Below the pieces are notes generated by a model, which saw nothing but the letters and a program-made list of their open reading frames with translations, had not been told where the DNA came from and did not search any database. Source: Pseudodesulfovibrio sp. JC047 (GTDB lineage Bacteria; Desulfobacterota; Desulfovibrionia; Desulfovibrionales; Desulfovibrionaceae). Taken from it: a DNA stretch of 64,000 nucleotides. Below are positions 61,534-64,000 of the stretch, piece after piece. How positions within the stretch are numbered: position 1 is the stretch's first letter; each line of letters starts with the position of its first letter. Where the stretch lies: assembly GCF_010468615.1 (NCBI RefSeq), contig NZ_WUEH01000007.1, forward strand, positions 62,001 through 126,000, read 5' to 3'. The position numbers were made by a program, and so were the translations under genes.

Positions 61534-62444
61534 TCCGTTCCTTCATTTTATCCGTGCTGTTTTTTGTTGTAGGAATGACCTGTCCGGGGCTGGCCAGTGC
61601 CAAGGTGACTGTCTTGACGTCATTGGATGTGGTGCAGGCCTTGGGGATGGCCCTGACACAGGATACGTCCATTGAGGTCGTGAATGTCGTGCCCAAGGGG
61701 TATTTCATGATGGGGCAGGATGCGTATTTCAAGAAACATCAGAAGACCTTTTTTGCGCAGGCTGTCCGTGCAGATGCCGTTCTGACTATTGGCGCAGCCT
61801 GGCCAGCAGATTCGCTCTATAAATGGGCACGGCGCGGCAATATTCATGTTGTGAATATTGATGTGTCCCAACCGCTTGATGGATACGGGGCCGGTGTCCC
61901 GCTCATTGCGGTGGGGGAAGGCTTTTCTCCGTATGTCTGGCGAAGCCCCGCCAACCTGACTCGAATGGCGGCCATTGCCGCTGATGACCTGAGTCGACTG
62001 GTCCCTGCCGAAGCTCCGACCATTCTGGCAAACCTCAAGGCTCTGCAAACCCGCCTTTTCACGCTGCGCAATACCTATGAGCAGGCTTTTCTTGAACTTG
62101 ATGTGGTGGATGTCGCGGCCTTGACCAATGGATTTACGTATCTGACCGATGAGTTCGGTCTGAATATCGTGTTTTCTGTGATCGAGCCGGAAGAACACTG
62201 GACTGAAACCAGACAGACGACGATAGCCGGACAATTGAAGGAAGACATGCTTTCGACTGTCGTGTGTGCCTGGGAGCCGGGCGAGATTGCCAAAAGTGTT
62301 CTTGCCCGTGGCGGTGCTCATCCCGTTGTGTTGAAACGGTACGTCTTTTCTTCGACAGAGGCCCCGGACGTTTCATTGGTGAAATGGTATGAGGGGAATT
62401 TGTCACGGCTGCTCAAGGTATTGAAAACTGAATCTGGAGGATGA
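61530..62444 (+). CDS. Second, divergent cluster A-I binding protein
   Basis: This 304-residue protein has a signal peptide (MIRSFILSVLFFVVGMTCPG, cleaved near LASAK). The fold is that of ZnuA-like SBPs (VTVLTSLDVVQALGMAL, AVLTIGAAWPADSLY, VVDVAALTNGFTYLTDEFGL), but the usual metal-ligand histidines are missing: the PHDYEP position reads VVPKGYFMMGQ and the DPHVW position reads SPYVWRSP. It overlaps the permease gene by 4 bases, so it belongs to the same operon. It may bind a metal by other side chains, a metal complex, or act as an accessory subunit. Confidence 0.8.
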   Translation: MIRSFILSVLFFVVGMTCPGLASAKVTVLTSLDVVQALGMALTQDTSIEVVNVVPKGYFMMGQDAYFKKHQKTFFAQAVRADAVLTIGAAWPADSLYKWARRGNIHVVNIDVSQPLDGYGAGVPLIAVGEGFSPYVWRSPANLTRMAAIAADDLSRLVPAEAPTILANLKALQTRLFTLRNTYEQAFLELDVVDVAALTNGFTYLTDEFGLNIVFSVIEPEEHWTETRQTTIAGQLKEDMLSTVVCAWEPGEIAKSVLARGGAHPVVLKRYVFSSTEAPDVSLVKWYEGNLSRLLKVLKTESGG

Positions 62445-62446
62445 CA

Positions 62447-62632
62447 ATGGATACGTTCGTCGCCATAGCGATTATCGTGGTTGCCGCCTGTTTTGTTTTT
62501 GTCAAGATACGATCCCAGTTGCGGAATAAGGGAGGCGGTTGCGGGTGCTCGGGAGGATGCAGTAGTGGAGCGGAAATTGATTCCGGCGCATATTGTGTGA
62601 ATAAAGGAAAAGGGGAAAAGAATGAAAAGTAG
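62447..62632 (+). CDS. FeoB-associated Cys-rich membrane peptide (second copy)
   Basis: This 61-residue protein has an N-terminal helix (MDTFVAIAIIVVAACFVFV), basic residues, then GGGCGCSGGCSSG and one more Cys. It is of the same type as the peptide of the first feo operon. ATG 62447 follows GGAGG by 6 bases; an ATG at 62441 overlaps the preceding stop. It is 5.5 kb from the second feoB but in the same directional block. Confidence 0.85.
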   Translation: MDTFVAIAIIVVAACFVFVKIRSQLRNKGGGCGCSGGCSSGAEIDSGAYCVNKGKGEKNEK

Positions 62633-63506
62633 GAGCGTGTTGAAAGGACGGATTTCCGTTCGTCAATTGTGGGGAGGACTGGGCATTGTCGTGGTGCTGC
62701 TGTTCATGGTCGGAATAGACATGGCTTCGGCACATTCCCTGTATATTCAATCGGGACGGCACCGTGTGAGTGAGGGGAAGAAAACGCCGTTGTTTTTTGC
62801 CTATGGCCATCATTTCCCAGTGGATGACGGCGTGCGTGCGAACAAGCTCGATTCTATCAAGGTCTTCAGGCCTGACGGAGAAGCTGTTTCGATTGCCCCT
62901 CGTGCGGAAACCTGCCTGCAATCACAGATGGTGGAATATGATGTTCCGGGGACCTATGTCCTGACCGCTGAAACACACCCTGGGCATTATACCAAGTGGG
63001 TTGATCTGAAAGGGCGGAACCGGAATTCGATCAAACCCATGAGTGCGGTCAAAGATCAGGCCTCCAAGATCGTGAAGTCCTTGTATAGCAAGCAGTATGC
63101 GAAGACATATGTCCGCTGCGGCGAATCGGATGGACAGTATCTTGGTCGTGTGGGATTGCCATTGGAGTTGGTCCCCATGCAGGACCCCACCACATTGAAG
63201 CAGGGAAACACGTTGATTCTGAAGGTGTTTCGGGATGGCGCACGCTATACTGGTTCTGGCCATTGGGACGCGACCTACGGCGGGTATTCGACCGAGGCGG
63301 AAGATCTGTATCATCCCGGTAAAGATGTCCGAGGCGATACCTTCAAGGTCTCATTGGATCAGCCTGGGAAGTGGTTCATTCGGTATTTTATCAAAACCGA
63401 TGCCCCTGCGGATAAAAAAGATGAATATTTGCAAAGCAAACAAACGGCCACGTTGGTGGTGTTGGTTCCCAATGAGCGCAAACAGCCGTCGGCCAAGCAC
63501 CATTAA
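62622..63506 (+). CDS. DUF4198 periplasmic protein (second copy)
   Basis: This 294-residue protein has an N-terminal basic region and signal/membrane segment (about 16-36, QLWGGLGIVVVLLFMVGIDM, cleaved near ASAHS). The mature N-terminus begins HSLYIQSGRHRVSEG, followed by FFAYGHHFPVDDGVR, with several His residues, and PLELVPMQDPTTLKQGNTL and a GKWFIRYF end strand, as in DUF4198. Like the first copy it is probably a periplasmic metal-binding helper. Its start overlaps the Cys-rich peptide gene by 11 bases. Confidence 0.83.
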   Translation: MKSRSVLKGRISVRQLWGGLGIVVVLLFMVGIDMASAHSLYIQSGRHRVSEGKKTPLFFAYGHHFPVDDGVRANKLDSIKVFRPDGEAVSIAPRAETCLQSQMVEYDVPGTYVLTAETHPGHYTKWVDLKGRNRNSIKPMSAVKDQASKIVKSLYSKQYAKTYVRCGESDGQYLGRVGLPLELVPMQDPTTLKQGNTLILKVFRDGARYTGSGHWDATYGGYSTEAEDLYHPGKDVRGDTFKVSLDQPGKWFIRYFIKTDAPADKKDEYLQSKQTATLVVLVPNERKQPSAKHH

Positions 63507-63563
63507 AGGCCCATGGAGCGACTAGGTATGTATCGGCTTTTGACCATTCCTCACTGTATGTGA

Positions 63564-63600
63564 GGGGAGACCGCTCGCTTTGAGGGCGGACGGTTTCCCC
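63564..63600. other. Hairpin in the leader of the flavodoxin gene
   Basis: GGGGAGACCG pairs with CGGTTTCCCC (10 bp with one G-U) around a 17-base loop, preceded by a small CTCAC/GTGAG hairpin. It has no U-run. It could be an operon end or a structured 5' leader. Confidence 0.45.
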
Positions 63601-63622
63601 AGCGGCACTCTGTGTCGTGTGA

Positions 63623-64000
<378 letters not shown>

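Overview
The window looks like a chromosomal segment of a strictly anaerobic, motile Desulfovibrionaceae-type bacterium (Desulfovibrio or Pseudodesulfovibrio grade). This is inferred from gene content, not from a marker gene. The pointers are a DhnA-type 2-amino-3,7-dideoxy-heptulosonate synthase for aromatic biosynthesis, ferredoxin-dependent 2-oxoacid oxidation with an ADP-forming acyl-CoA synthetase, an FAD/Fe-S 2-hydroxyacid dehydrogenase with CCG domains, two feo operons with Cys-rich FeoB-associated peptides, and a very large VCBS/vWA adhesin. No rRNA, tRNA, CRISPR array, prophage or insertion sequence was recognised.

Layout. 1-3.3 kb: start of an OFA-type MFS carrier, an acetate-type Na+/solute symporter with its small partner protein, and a divergent DUF294 protein. 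3.4-8.6 kb: a GT9 glycosyltransferase followed by two small unknown genes (possibly flagellum-associated), a PilZ protein, an MltC-like transglycosylase and an Hpt protein. 8.6-11 kb: ADTH synthase behind what looks like a phenylalanine attenuator, RidA, and a nucleoside-gate membrane protein. 11.2-13.9 kb: first feo operon (Cys-rich peptide, feoA, feoB). 14-23.4 kb: envelope and signalling genes (GT9, hybrid histidine kinase, AI-2E-type transporter, MltA, orphan HicB, DUF922 protease, MsbA-like exporter, HD protein). 23.4-33.8 kb: an AT-rich promoter region and a 3265-residue adhesin with five 105-residue repeats, two of them apparently identical in DNA. 33.9-41 kb: an RpiR-regulated catabolic operon (amino-acid-type ABC importer, KDPG aldolase, KDG kinase, aminotransferase).

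41.4-53.2 kb: a LysR regulator, an Nramp-superfamily carrier lacking the metal motif, a one-chain indolepyruvate:ferredoxin oxidoreductase, a one-chain ADP-forming acyl-CoA synthetase in beta-alpha order, a YkvI-type carrier and an FAD/Fe-S 2-hydroxyacid dehydrogenase. Together these could convert a 2-hydroxy or 2-oxo acid to acyl-CoA and then to acid plus ATP. 53.3-64 kb: a Fur-family regulator diverges from a long metal locus: two feoA genes, feoB, a small secreted protein, DUF4198, a DUF6162-like protein, a ZnuABC-type transporter with two different binding proteins, a second Cys-rich peptide, a second DUF4198 protein and finally flavodoxin.

The signals most worth testing are the attenuator at 9470-9635, the composite feo/ABC/DUF4198 metal locus, the KDG-type operon fed by an amino-acid-type importer, and the 2-hydroxyacid to acyl-CoA gene set with its unusual carriers.
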